Shown piece after piece: positions 8,221-16,855 of a stretch of DNA of 53,701 nt. The notes beneath the pieces are model-generated. The model made no database searches, was not told where the DNA came from, and saw only the letters and a list, made by a program, of their open reading frames with translations. Origin of the DNA: CAYSEW01 sp964430245 (lineage in GTDB: Bacteria > Bacteroidota > Bacteroidia > Flavobacteriales_D > Parvicellaceae). Every line of letters starts with the position of its first letter. Position 1 is the stretch's first letter. The stretch covers positions 1 to 53,701 of the forward strand of contig CAYSEW010000019.1 in NCBI GenBank assembly GCA_964430245.1, given 5' to 3'. The translations under genes were made by a program, and so were the position numbers.

Positions 8221-10095
8221 ATGAATTATTTATCAGTAGAAAATTTAGAAAAAAATTATGGTGAACGTGTTCTTTTTGAAGGCTTGACTTTTGGGCTAGG
8301 TCAAGGAGATAAAATGGCATTAATTGCCAATAATGGTACAGGTAAGACAAGCTTACTGAAGATCATTGCTGATAAAGATATTCCAAATCAAGGTATAGTT
8401 ACCTTAAGGAAAGGAATTAGGATAGGTTATTTGGAACAACAGCCAGATTTTAATGAAGATCTTTCTGTAAAAGAGCTTATTCATAGTACACATTCTGAAG
8501 TTATGAAGTGTATTCATGAATATGAAGCTGCTTTGGATGCTCAATCTATTGAATATAATAACCAAACTATTGATCGTTTTGAAAAAGCCTCAACTTTAAT
8601 GGATGAATTAAATGGTTGGGATTATGACAGGAGGATCAAGCAGGTGTTGTCTCAATTTAATATAAATGATCTTTCTCAAAAAATATCAAACCTGTCTGGG
8701 GGACAGAAAAAAAGATTAGCATTATCTATGCTTTTAATTGATGAGCCTGAACTATTATTATTGGATGAGCCAACTAACCACTTAGATGTAGCTATGATTG
8801 AATGGTTAGAGAAACACTTACAGCAACAAAAGATCACTTTGCTAATGGTAACACATGATAGGTATTTTTTAGACAGGGTCTGTAATCATATTCTTGAATT
8901 AGAAGGAGGTCATCTTTATCACCATAAGGGCAATTACTCCTATTTTTTAGAAAAAAGAGCACAACGTGAGGCAGCTTTTGATACAGAGATCTCAAAGGCA
9001 GGAAAGCTCATGAAAAAGGAGCTTGAGTGGATTCGAAGATCTCCAAAAGCTAGGACAACTAAATCTAAGTCTAGAATTAATCAATTTGATAAGATAAGTG
9101 AAAAAGCCAACAGTAAAAAGGTAAAACAGGAGCTTAATTTAGAAGTTAAAATGAGCAGGGTCGGAGGTAAAATCCTTGAGTTAAAAAAGGTGTATAAAAG
9201 CTACGATGAAATAGCAATTCTAAAAGGATTTGATTACACGTTTAAAAAGGGTGAAAGGATTGGTGTTATAGGAGAGAATGGTGTTGGAAAAAGTACTTTT
9301 TTAAATATAATATCTGGGCAAGAACATGCAGACAGTGGAAAGGTGAATACAGGAGAGACCATAGTGTTTGGGTATTTTACACAAGCAGGAATGCTTCTTA
9401 AAGATGATAAAAGAGTAATAGAAGTGCTTAAAGACATTGCAGATGTGATTATAATGGCAGATGGAAAAAAAGTAAGTGCTTCACAGATGCTACAGCATTT
9501 CATGTTTTCTCCTGAAATGCAATATACCTATGTCTCTAAGCTGAGTGGGGGGGAGAAAAGGAGACTGTATTTACTTACAGTTCTCATGAAAAATCCTAAT
9601 TTTTTAATCTTAGATGAGCCTACTAATGACCTGGATCTTCTAACACTTAATAAGCTTGAGGAGTTTTTACTACAGTATAAAGGTTGTTTGATGCTGGTCT
9701 CTCATGATCGTTATTTTATGGATAAATTGGTAGATCATTTGTTTGTGTTTAAAGGGGATGGACTAGTAGAGGATCATTATTGTAATTATACTGATTATAG
9801 AAAAAAGACAAGTAAAAAAGAAAAACAAGAAAAGAAAACACAACACAATCAAAATACTGTTAAATCTGATGTAGCTAATAAAAAGCTGTCCTTTAATGAA
9901 AAATATGAATATGAGCAGTTAGAACTGGAGATTGATAAACTTGAGAAAGAAAAAAAACAGCTAGAAATTGAGTTATCTGATCCAGGTCTTGAATATGATG
10001 AGATGATGATAAAAAGCTCCCGTGTTGGGGAGCTTATTAAATTGATTGACGAAAAATCTTTTCGATGGTTAGAATTAGATGAGTTGAATGGATGA
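8221..10095 (+). CDS. ABC-F family ATPase (Uup-like), ribosome-associated
   Basis: 624 aa with two ABC domains in tandem and no membrane segments. Domain 1 has Walker A at 36-43 (ANNGTGKT), signature LSGGQ at 158-162 and Walker B LDEPTNHLD at 181-189. The basic inter-domain linker spans about 245-310. Domain 2 has Walker A at 351-358, LSGGE at 441-445 and LDEPTNDLD at 464-472. The Lys/Glu-rich C-terminus (about 525-620) should form the coiled coil typical of Uup. ABC-F proteins act on ribosomes or on DNA/RNA structures, not in transport. Subfamily assignment to Uup rests on the C-terminal extension. Confidence 0.92.
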   Translation: MNYLSVENLEKNYGERVLFEGLTFGLGQGDKMALIANNGTGKTSLLKIIADKDIPNQGIVTLRKGIRIGYLEQQPDFNEDLSVKELIHSTHSEVMKCIHEYEAALDAQSIEYNNQTIDRFEKASTLMDELNGWDYDRRIKQVLSQFNINDLSQKISNLSGGQKKRLALSMLLIDEPELLLLDEPTNHLDVAMIEWLEKHLQQQKITLLMVTHDRYFLDRVCNHILELEGGHLYHHKGNYSYFLEKRAQREAAFDTEISKAGKLMKKELEWIRRSPKARTTKSKSRINQFDKISEKANSKKVKQELNLEVKMSRVGGKILELKKVYKSYDEIAILKGFDYTFKKGERIGVIGENGVGKSTFLNIISGQEHADSGKVNTGETIVFGYFTQAGMLLKDDKRVIEVLKDIADVIIMADGKKVSASQMLQHFMFSPEMQYTYVSKLSGGEKRRLYLLTVLMKNPNFLILDEPTNDLDLLTLNKLEEFLLQYKGCLMLVSHDRYFMDKLVDHLFVFKGDGLVEDHYCNYTDYRKKTSKKEKQEKKTQHNQNTVKSDVANKKLSFNEKYEYEQLELEIDKLEKEKKQLEIELSDPGLEYDEMMIKSSRVGELIKLIDEKSFRWLELDELNG

Positions 10096-10102
10096 GATTT
10101 TT

Positions 10103-11068
10103 TTATTTCTGTCTAATTACTTTTAGATAATGTACCTGAAGGTCGTTAATTTTTAATGCGATAAAGTAATGTCCACTTGGAAGGTTACTATTAGGTTCCC
10201 AAGTTACAGTGTATTTTTGAGGTTCTAAATATTGCTCGTCTAGATTAGCAACTATTTTTCCTTGAAGGTCATATACAAATAAGCTAACTTTTGATCTTTG
10301 AAAAACTCCGTAATTAATGTCTATCCTGTCTTTAAATGGATTAGGACCTGCATTATAGATCATTCCTTTGTCTAGATGAATGTTGTCGGTTCCAACAGGA
10401 ACTCCACTTCCGTTGATGACGATATCCCAAGTGCCTTCAAAATCTCCAGCTGCATTTGTGGTTAATGGAATAATTCGATGAGTAGCATCAAATGATCCGC
10501 TATTTATAGAAGCAGCGAAATCAATTGATATATAAGGATCCCCTGCAAAATACAGTTGAGTTATTAATGTGCTGAAACCAGGAGGAGTTACCTTGAAGTG
10601 AATATGAGATGGTCTATAATCTGCTCCATTCAAATACCAGCCAGGTTTAATAGTTTCGAATACGTAAAATCCTAGGTTATTTGAAGTGGTTTTTCCTCTA
10701 AGGTTAAATCCTACATTGTCATATGATCCAGCATCATTAGCATGCCATATGTCTAGCTCTGTATTGGGAATTACTTCAGCACAATCTAAATTATATACTC
10801 TACCGCTTATTGTTAGGCGTGTGCCGACTTCATTAGAGCTGGCAAGTAGGTCATTTTGAATGGTAGGAGCTCCTGCGCTATAAAAGGGACCTTGTCCATA
10901 TGCGTCTTCAGTAGATTGATCGCATAGTAGCATTGAATCATCCAATTCTTTATTGCTTTTACTTGAAGACATAGCACTCAAGATCGTTGGGGCAGCTGCT
11001 ACGGATAAAACTGATAAGGAGGTGTTTTTTAAGAATTGTCTTCTACTGTCTGCTTTGTCTTTTTTCAT
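10103..11068 (-). CDS. Secreted intradiol-dioxygenase-like protein with a Tat signal and a T9SS sorting domain
   Basis: 321 aa. The N-terminus has a twin-arginine signal (SRRQFLKN, Arg9-Arg10) followed by a hydrophobic, Ala-rich stretch. The catalytic domain (about 50-225) resembles the protocatechuate 3,4-dioxygenase beta subunit. All four expected Fe(III) ligands are present: Tyr116 (GSYDN), Tyr145 (GWY), His155 and His157 (SHIHF). Residues about 245-321 form a type A T9SS sorting domain starting near GPNPF. Known family members cleave catechols between the hydroxyls; the substrate of exported relatives is unknown. It is followed upstream on the same strand by two duplicated T9SS genes, with a 6-base spacer to the nearer one. 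Confidence 0.88.
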   Translation of the reverse strand: MKKDKADSRRQFLKNTSLSVLSVAAAPTILSAMSSSKSNKELDDSMLLCDQSTEDAYGQGPFYSAGAPTIQNDLLASSNEVGTRLTISGRVYNLDCAEVIPNTELDIWHANDAGSYDNVGFNLRGKTTSNNLGFYVFETIKPGWYLNGADYRPSHIHFKVTPPGFSTLITQLYFAGDPYISIDFAASINSGSFDATHRIIPLTTNAAGDFEGTWDIVINGSGVPVGTDNIHLDKGMIYNAGPNPFKDRIDINYGVFQRSKVSLFVYDLQGKIVANLDEQYLEPQKYTVTWEPNSNLPSGHYFIALKINDLQVHYLKVIRQK

Positions 11069-11074
11069 AATAAT

Positions 11075-11977
11075 TTATTTAAGTAATTTATGAAATTCCT
11101 TTTTTCCATTTTGTTCAATGCTTATTAAATAAGCTCCAGGCTTTAAGGAATCAACTTTAATTGTTTCCTGGGTTTTTATTGTTTGACTTTTAACTATCTG
11201 TCCGTTCATGTTAATGATCTCTATTTTGGCGGTTTCCTGATTAGAGATGCTGAAATTGATTACATCTGTCATTGGGTTGGGCCATACGTCTGCTTTTTCT
11301 TTGAAAATGGGTATTTTGTTTCCTAATGGCAAGGCCGCATTGAGCTCATCTACATAAAAGTACAGGCAATTTCCTGATAGACTTGCCTCGCAAAATCCAT
11401 CGATTGAAGATTTGAGCATAATGACAATTGAATCTGGATTGACTCCAGGCATAAGATCGTTTACATGAACTTCAAATGACGTCCAGTTTTGAGAAAGGTC
11501 TGTAGCAGGTAGGTGCACTTTTCCATAACCTACAGAATCTATGGATTGTGTGGTGGTATTGTATTTTTTTAATAATACTTCAACCACTGCAGAATCATTG
11601 TCCGAAAAGGTTCCAGTGGTGTCGTAATGATAAAATCCTTCAATAAGAACAGGTTTGTAAATAAAGGGTGTTCCTCCTTCAATTTGAGGGTTTGACCAAT
11701 TGCTTACGTTGCCATTTATGGTCATGCCTACTGCATAATAATACCAGTTCCATACACTCATAGAGTAGTTGCCGCCAAGAGCGTAACTGGTAGTCCTTCC
11801 AGACCCGAAATTATCAAGTGTCCAATTGTCGGGTATTGAATCGGTTCCTAGCTCAAAACTACTATTAATGATTTCATGTTGAGCTTGAAAGTTAATCGAT
11901 AAGCAGATCAAAGAAATAGAGACCATAACACCTCTAAATATTTTGTGTAGTATTAGTGTTGTGTTTATATTTTTCAT
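11075..11977 (-). CDS. T9SS-secreted protein, tandem paralogue B
   Basis: 300 aa. It has an N-terminal signal region ending near FQAQ, then a beta-rich domain (NSSFELG, SMSVWNWYYY, SAVVEVLLKK, LYFYVDELNAA) like the carbohydrate-binding jelly-roll domains common before T9SS tails. The C-terminal sorting domain has DVWPNPM, MNGQIVKS and PGAYLISIEQNGKKEFHKLL. It is a close paralogue of the next gene upstream, similar over the full length, and only one base separates the two. Function unknown; it may bind polysaccharide or anchor the neighbouring dioxygenase-like protein. Confidence 0.82.
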   Translation of the reverse strand: MKNINTTLILHKIFRGVMVSISLICLSINFQAQHEIINSSFELGTDSIPDNWTLDNFGSGRTTSYALGGNYSMSVWNWYYYAVGMTINGNVSNWSNPQIEGGTPFIYKPVLIEGFYHYDTTGTFSDNDSAVVEVLLKKYNTTTQSIDSVGYGKVHLPATDLSQNWTSFEVHVNDLMPGVNPDSIVIMLKSSIDGFCEASLSGNCLYFYVDELNAALPLGNKIPIFKEKADVWPNPMTDVINFSISNQETAKIEIINMNGQIVKSQTIKTQETIKVDSLKPGAYLISIEQNGKKEFHKLLK

Positions 11978-11978
11978 T

Positions 11979-12881
11979 TTATTTAATTAATTTATGAAAT
12001 TCTTTCTTTCCATTTTGTTCAATGCTTATTAAATAAGCTCCAGGTTTTAAGGATTCAACTTGTATTGTTTCTTGGTTGTTTATTGTTTGACTTTTGACTA
12101 TCTGTCCGTTCATGTTAATGATCTCAATTTTGGCGATTTCCTGATTAGGGATGCTGAAATTGATTACATCTGTCATTGGATTGGGCCATATGTCTGCTTT
12201 TTCTTTGAAAATGGGTATTTTATTTCCTAGTGGAAAAGCTGCATTCAGCTCATCTACATAAAAGTAAAGACAATTACCTGATAAACTTGATTCGCAAAAT
12301 CCATCAATAGATGATTTAAGAGTCACAACAATAGAGTCGGGATTGATGCCTGGCATTAGGTCTGTAATATATACTTCGAATTGTACAAAATTTTGGGTCA
12401 AATCTGTTGCGGGAAGGTGTGCTTCTCCATAAGCAACTGAGTCTATGGATTGAGTAGTTGAATTGAATTTTTTCAATAAAACTTCAACTACAGCAGAATC
12501 GTTATCAGAAAAAGTTCCAGTAGTGTCGTAATGATAATAGCCTTCTATATAAGCTGGTTTATGAATAAAAGGTGTTCCTCCATTAATGGCAGGGTTTGAT
12601 AAGCTAGTTGGGTCGCCATTTACAGTCATGCCTTCTGCATAATAATACCAATTCCATACACTCATGGAATAATTTCCAGCAGCAGCATAATTGGTAGTCC
12701 TGCCAGATCCGAAATTGTCTAACGTCCAGTTGTCGGGTATTGAATCGGTTCCTAGCTCAAAACTACTATTAATGATTTCATGTTGAGCTTGAAAGTTAGT
12801 AGATAAGCAGATCAATGAAATAGAGATCATGATACTTCCAAAAGCTTCGTATAGTATTGTTCGTGTAGTTTTAGTATTCAT
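11979..12881 (-). CDS. T9SS-secreted protein, tandem paralogue A
   Basis: 300 aa from the ATG at 12881. A GTG eight codons further upstream is open, but the ATG gives exactly the same length as the paralogue at 11075-11977 and a matching leader. Signal region, jelly-roll-like domain and T9SS tail correspond block by block to the paralogue. Most differences lie in the middle (NGDPTSLSNPAINGG versus NGNVSNWSNPQIEGG). This is a recent tandem duplication. A -7 box (TATATTTG) lies at 12916-12923, so this gene probably leads a three-gene operon ending with the dioxygenase-like gene. Confidence 0.82.
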   Translation of the reverse strand: MNTKTTRTILYEAFGSIMISISLICLSTNFQAQHEIINSSFELGTDSIPDNWTLDNFGSGRTTNYAAAGNYSMSVWNWYYYAEGMTVNGDPTSLSNPAINGGTPFIHKPAYIEGYYHYDTTGTFSDNDSAVVEVLLKKFNSTTQSIDSVAYGEAHLPATDLTQNFVQFEVYITDLMPGINPDSIVVTLKSSIDGFCESSLSGNCLYFYVDELNAAFPLGNKIPIFKEKADIWPNPMTDVINFSIPNQEIAKIEIINMNGQIVKSQTINNQETIQVESLKPGAYLISIEQNGKKEFHKLIK

Positions 12882-12915
12882 TTTATTTAATTTTTTTCGT
12901 TTCACTTTACAAACG

Positions 12916-12923
12916 CAAATATA
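12916..12923 (-). promoter_or_regulatory. Bacteroidota -7 promoter box (TATATTTG) for the T9SS operon
   Basis: Read on the minus strand the sequence is TATATTTG, an exact match to TAnnTTTG. It lies about 35 bases upstream of the ATG at 12881. I see no convincing TTG at the -33 position. Confidence 0.45.
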
Positions 12924-12971
12924 AATGACATAGTTGTTTAATATGAAACCTAATACCTTTATTATTATTGG

Positions 12972-12988
12972 ATTCCTAAAATAGGAAT
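12972..12988. repeat. Short perfect hairpin in the spacer 12924-13094
   Basis: ATTCCTA (12972-12978) and TAGGAAT (12982-12988) are reverse complements around AAA. No T-run follows on either strand, so it is a weak terminator candidate. It could be an operator. The rest of this spacer shows nothing recognisable. Confidence 0.3.
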
Positions 12989-13094
12989 TAAACTCCTTTT
13001 GTAGATAATAATTATTGGAATTTCAAGGCCCGTAAAATGGATTATAAAAACAATTTTTAGATTAATGTGATAATGAAAAAAAGTGGAAATAGTC

Positions 13095-13769
13095 TTATTG
13101 TTTGATCAATTCAGTCGTAAAATTAACCTTAACAATATTAGCAATACTTTCATCTTTTGGCATTCCGTATTGAGTTCTATCAAATGAGAATTCTCCTTTA
13201 AAGATGGCTATTTCTTGACCAGCTTTATTTTTGCCAGTACCTTCTAGATTAAATTGAATGTCAATGTATTTTTCCACTCCCAGCATGTTGAGTTTTCCTG
13301 TTGAAACATAATCAATGGAATCATTGAGTGGTAAATTAGCTATTGCATTAGTGGAAAATTTAATTTCTGTAAATTTTTCTGTATTAAAAAAGTCATCAGC
13401 AAGTAGGTGTTCATCCCTCATATTGTTTCCTGTATTAATAGATGCAGCATCTATTGATACTAATATTTGTGATTGTGTGAAATCTTCATGAGCATTTAAT
13501 TGAATATTGAATTGGTTAAATTTTCCAATTGTCATTTCCTGTTCACTTTCTATAGTAAATGATATTTCAGATGAATTTGAATTTTCAATAGTATCTGATA
13601 GATATACACCATATAGGTCATCTAAAGAAACATTTTTATTTTCTACTGTAGACAATTTAGTGTTCAAATCAGCCTTTCCCCATAGTAATTTAATTCCCTG
13701 GTTGCCTATCCAAATACCTGCACCTAGTACTAATAAGTAAATAATTCCTTTAGTGATGATTTTCTTCAT
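13095..13769 (-). CDS. YceI-like family protein, membrane-anchored
   Basis: 224 aa. An N-terminal hydrophobic helix (about 5-24) acts as anchor or uncleaved signal. The rest matches the YceI lipocalin-like fold: MTIGKFNQFN, the conserved VSIDAASINTGNNMRDEHL, FFNTEKFTEIKF and a C-terminal FSFDRTQYGM. YceI proteins bind isoprenoid or other lipids in the periplasm. The ligand here is unknown. No operon partner is obvious, since neighbours are separated by 58 and about 200 bases. Confidence 0.85.
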   Translation of the reverse strand: MKKIITKGIIYLLVLGAGIWIGNQGIKLLWGKADLNTKLSTVENKNVSLDDLYGVYLSDTIENSNSSEISFTIESEQEMTIGKFNQFNIQLNAHEDFTQSQILVSIDAASINTGNNMRDEHLLADDFFNTEKFTEIKFSTNAIANLPLNDSIDYVSTGKLNMLGVEKYIDIQFNLEGTGKNKAGQEIAIFKGEFSFDRTQYGMPKDESIANIVKVNFTTELIKQ

Positions 13770-13827
13770 TGTGATTTATTTATTAGTAAAAATAAAATAA
13801 TTATTAGAATAAGGCTTTGAAGATCAA

Positions 13828-14394
13828 CTATGGGCAAACTTTTGGACTTCCATCTTTATCTTTCTCTTTTCCAAACCATAATGTAGCATATCCTCCGGAG
13901 ATACCAATGCCTATAGAATTCCATTTATAGTCTTTCCAAGTACTTTTATTAAGAATTACATTGTTATGTGGTCTACTCGTTTGCCAGCTTACTAAAGAGC
14001 TGAGAGGGGTTGCTTTGTAATTACCTTCTCCACCGTGAGCACATTCAAATCCGATACCTTGATAGGATGTAAGCTCTTGTGGCTTGTTCCACATGCAATC
14101 ATAGGTCTTGTAAACATGATCGTTATACCTGCAAGTGGACCATGCATGAGTGAGCTTTTTCATGTTGTATTCCATGTCTTCAGCATGTACTTGAGCTACA
14201 TGGCACAAAGCTTTAGATAGAGGGATAGGAGGGAGCTTGTTCTTTTTTCTGTATGCATTTACTAATTCATATAATTCCATTGCTTCAGCTGATATGCAAA
14301 GCTGATCGGGTTTGTATTTTTTATACATAGAATTGTTCTGCCCATTTACATAGAAAAGATTCATTCCTAATAAAAATATGATAAGACCTTTCAT
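13828..14394 (-). CDS. CAP-domain (SCP/PR-1-like) secreted protein
   Basis: 188 aa. A signal peptide ends near residue 18 (YVNGQ). The CAP fold follows: LYELVNAYRKKNKLPP, HVAQVHAEDM, a His before the disulfide-rich middle, HNNVILNKSTW and a final WFGKEK strand. Several cysteines suggest disulfides. Bacterial CAP proteins are extracellular, with proposed lipid-binding or proteolytic roles, so no specific function is assigned. The 14422-14619 small lipoprotein gene lies 27 bases upstream and may be co-transcribed. Confidence 0.82.
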   Translation of the reverse strand: MKGLIIFLLGMNLFYVNGQNNSMYKKYKPDQLCISAEAMELYELVNAYRKKNKLPPIPLSKALCHVAQVHAEDMEYNMKKLTHAWSTCRYNDHVYKTYDCMWNKPQELTSYQGIGFECAHGGEGNYKATPLSSLVSWQTSRPHNNVILNKSTWKDYKWNSIGIGISGGYATLWFGKEKDKDGSPKVCP

Positions 14395-14421
14395 TTAAAT
14401 AAAGATATTAAAAACCTTTGG

Positions 14422-14619
14422 TTACTTTTTTCTTTTTCGTTTATTGCCTTTTTGCTGGTGATTCACTTTTTTAATATAAGCTCTATTAGAATATTTTTGA
14501 TTCTTTTTATGATTTTGAGCATACAAATGATCGCTGCTTGAAGCACATTTAGAAGCTGAACATGATGACATGATAATTATCATGCTAAACATGATTGACA
14601 TAAGAACTACTTTTTTCAT
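14422..14619 (-). CDS. Small basic lipoprotein
   Basis: 65 aa. A lipoprotein signal peptide with SSC around residue 20 is followed by a short, strongly basic mature part ending in KGNKRKRKK. It resembles other tiny basic Bacteroidota lipoproteins of unknown function. The start is supported by the complete signal sequence. Confidence 0.65.
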   Translation of the reverse strand: MKKVVLMSIMFSMIIIMSSCSASKCASSSDHLYAQNHKKNQKYSNRAYIKKVNHQQKGNKRKRKK

Positions 14620-14723
14620 AGCTGAAATTATTGGTTAAAGTAGTATTAGATCATAGGCATTGAAATGTTTTATTTATTGAATTCAGAATCAATAAAAAGA
14701 TACATATACAATTAAATGGTTGG

Positions 14724-15680
14724 CTAGAGATTAAAAATTTGATAAGGGCGAGCTACATTAAATCCAGCGGTTTTTACCTTGTTGGATTCAGGACTATTCT
14801 CGTCTAATAATGGATTGGTATGGTTGAGGTGAATGAAGTAAATCTTGGATTTTTCTATTTTGCTGAAATCTTTGAAAAGTTCCATGGTTTCTATTACAAA
14901 TGGGTGGGGGATCTGTGAAATATCTCTGTTATTGATCTCTTTTTCATTAAAGAAGGTGCCGTCAATAAAAGCATAATCTACTTTTTTAATTTCTTCAATG
15001 ATGTTTTTGTTCCATTTACTCCATTTATCTATGTCTGGAATAAATAATGCACTTTTAAGAGGTCCTTTAATTCTATACCCTACAGTTTCTGAAAATTCAT
15101 CTCTATGAGGAACTAAAAAAGGAGTAATCTTAAATTGATTTGATAGTCTTACCGCTTTATCTTTATTAATGTTTTTGAATTGTATGTTGTTCATTTTCAT
15201 TAATTGACTCCAAGGACCATTCATCATAAGAAATCCTTTCATTCTTGTCATGGCATAAACTGGCACTCTATTAGAGCTCATGGCTTCTTTTCCCAAATAC
15301 ATCAATCCGATATAATGCCCAATGTGAGCATGGGTAATAAAAATTCCATCAGGTGTTTCCTTTTTGTTAAATGAACAATAGGATTTAAGCAGTTTCGTTT
15401 GTCTAGGAAAATCTGGGGTTGCTTCGATCATCCAGGACTTGTTTTCTATTGGATCTACTAATCCAAGAGATACGACCATGCGGTCTTTATCTGGGTTTTC
15501 AAATAATTTTTTACAGCATAATTTGTCGCAACCCATATGAGGGGACCCGCCATCCTGAACATTTCCTAGAATAACAATAGAGGGTGAATTAATCTTGTTA
15601 TTTGAATTACTATTATTAAATCCAACTCCACAAGAAGAAAAAAGGAATATTGAAATTATAAAAATGTATTTATTGGTCAT
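14724..15680 (-). CDS. PqqB-like metallo-beta-lactamase-fold lipoprotein
   Basis: 318 aa. The lipobox FSSC places the acylated Cys at residue 17. The rest follows the PqqB family: LGNVQDGGSPHMGC with clustered Cys51, Cys55 and Cys56, the metal-motif THAHIGHYIG (His117, His119, His122), and a C-terminal FIHLNHTNPLL. The usual Asp of HxHxDH is Gly121 here, a change I associate with PqqB-type proteins. No other PQQ biosynthesis genes are nearby, so it is probably a periplasmic hydrolase and not part of PQQ synthesis. It overlaps the end of the CapA-like gene by 11 bases and ends the minus-strand cluster that starts at 19312. Confidence 0.85.
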   Translation of the reverse strand: MTNKYIFIISIFLFSSCGVGFNNSNSNNKINSPSIVILGNVQDGGSPHMGCDKLCCKKLFENPDKDRMVVSLGLVDPIENKSWMIEATPDFPRQTKLLKSYCSFNKKETPDGIFITHAHIGHYIGLMYLGKEAMSSNRVPVYAMTRMKGFLMMNGPWSQLMKMNNIQFKNINKDKAVRLSNQFKITPFLVPHRDEFSETVGYRIKGPLKSALFIPDIDKWSKWNKNIIEEIKKVDYAFIDGTFFNEKEINNRDISQIPHPFVIETMELFKDFSKIEKSKIYFIHLNHTNPLLDENSPESNKVKTAGFNVARPYQIFNL

Positions 15681-16848
15681 TTGATTGGAGTTTTAGGAAT
15701 TTCCAACGTTCATTTAGATAGATGTATTCGCCTACATTTTCATTGTAATTATTGAATAATTTTCTAGAGTCTTTAATGAATATATTCATCTTTTCCATTT
15801 CTTCCTTCTTTTTGAAGTAAGTGCTATCGTTTTCGTATTTAGAGCAAGGTAATATTCGATAGTCATATTTATTTCCATTCAACGTTTTATGGACCCATGT
15901 GAGGATGTATCCTTTTTCTCTTATAACAACATCTTCTCCATTTTTGTTAAGCACTAATTTCACCATACATCCACCATCCTTTCTTCTATCTCTCTGATTG
16001 GAAACATAATTCCCTAATGAATAGGCAATGAAAGATTCATTATTAGCTTCACTTTTAGGTAGATAGATTATCTTTTGCAATACATGAGGATGAGACCCAA
16101 TAATGATATCTACATTTTTGTTAAATAGAAATTCTGCAATATTTTTTTGATAGGTATTGGGCTGACTTTGGTATTCAGCTCCCCAATGGATAAAAACAAT
16201 CAGTTTGTCCAGCATTTTAGTATGGGCGCTATCTATATCCTTAGCCATTAGGGCTGTGTCGATCATGTTTACAATTGTAGGAGCAGGATAGGGTAGGCCA
16301 TTCGTTCCATAAGTGTAGTTTAGAATCCCTACTTTAATGTTGTTTTTCTCCAATAATAGTAAATTAAGGCTGTCTCTTTCCTTTTCATTTCTAAAGGTGC
16401 CTGTGTGTAATAAACCTAATTTTTCTGTGATGTCAATTGTTCTTATTATTCCATTTTTTCCTCTGTCACAGGAATGATTATTAGAAAGAACAAATGCATC
16501 TATTCCATTGTTTTTACATGCTTCACCTAGTGCGTCTGGAGAGCTGAATTGAGGATAGCCTTTAAATGGTTTACCAGCTAATGTTACTTCTAGGTTTGCA
16601 ATGGTAAAATCGGCATCACTTATCTCGTCTTTTATGTATTTAAATACATTCTCATAAGAATAGGAATCTGTAGAATCTATATAGGCAGACTTAATTTGAG
16701 GACCATGTCCCATGATATCACCAATAAAAATAAGAGACATTTCGTCATTGAATTGCTGAGCAAAATTCTGAGTCCAAGGAATTAGAACAAATAAGCTATA
16801 TATGAAAGTGAACATAGGTTTATATTTAAATGGTTTTTGAAAATGCAT
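15670..16848 (-). CDS. CapA/PgsA-like metallophosphatase-fold protein
   Basis: 392 aa from the ATG at 16848. A start at 16881 would overlap the upstream gene by 26 bases and place 11 polar residues before the signal sequence. The signal region ends near NFAQQ. CapA-family motifs appear in order: FIGDIMGHG, ANLEVTL, LSNNHSCDRG, IHWGAEY and GSHPHVLQ. These form the binuclear metal site of the calcineurin-like fold. CapA takes part in poly-gamma-glutamate capsule synthesis, but CapB and CapC are absent here, so the substrate is open. It sits third in the GMC/hydroxylase/CapA/PqqB-like cluster. Confidence 0.85.
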   Translation of the reverse strand: MHFQKPFKYKPMFTFIYSLFVLIPWTQNFAQQFNDEMSLIFIGDIMGHGPQIKSAYIDSTDSYSYENVFKYIKDEISDADFTIANLEVTLAGKPFKGYPQFSSPDALGEACKNNGIDAFVLSNNHSCDRGKNGIIRTIDITEKLGLLHTGTFRNEKERDSLNLLLLEKNNIKVGILNYTYGTNGLPYPAPTIVNMIDTALMAKDIDSAHTKMLDKLIVFIHWGAEYQSQPNTYQKNIAEFLFNKNVDIIIGSHPHVLQKIIYLPKSEANNESFIAYSLGNYVSNQRDRRKDGGCMVKLVLNKNGEDVVIREKGYILTWVHKTLNGNKYDYRILPCSKYENDSTYFKKKEEMEKMNIFIKDSRKLFNNYNENVGEYIYLNERWKFLKLQSNDQ

Positions 16849-16855
16849 ATTAATT

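Noticed and set aside
14724..15680. PQQ biosynthesis gene pqqB
   Set aside because: No other pqq genes are present and the protein is a lipoprotein; only the fold and motif similarity are supported.
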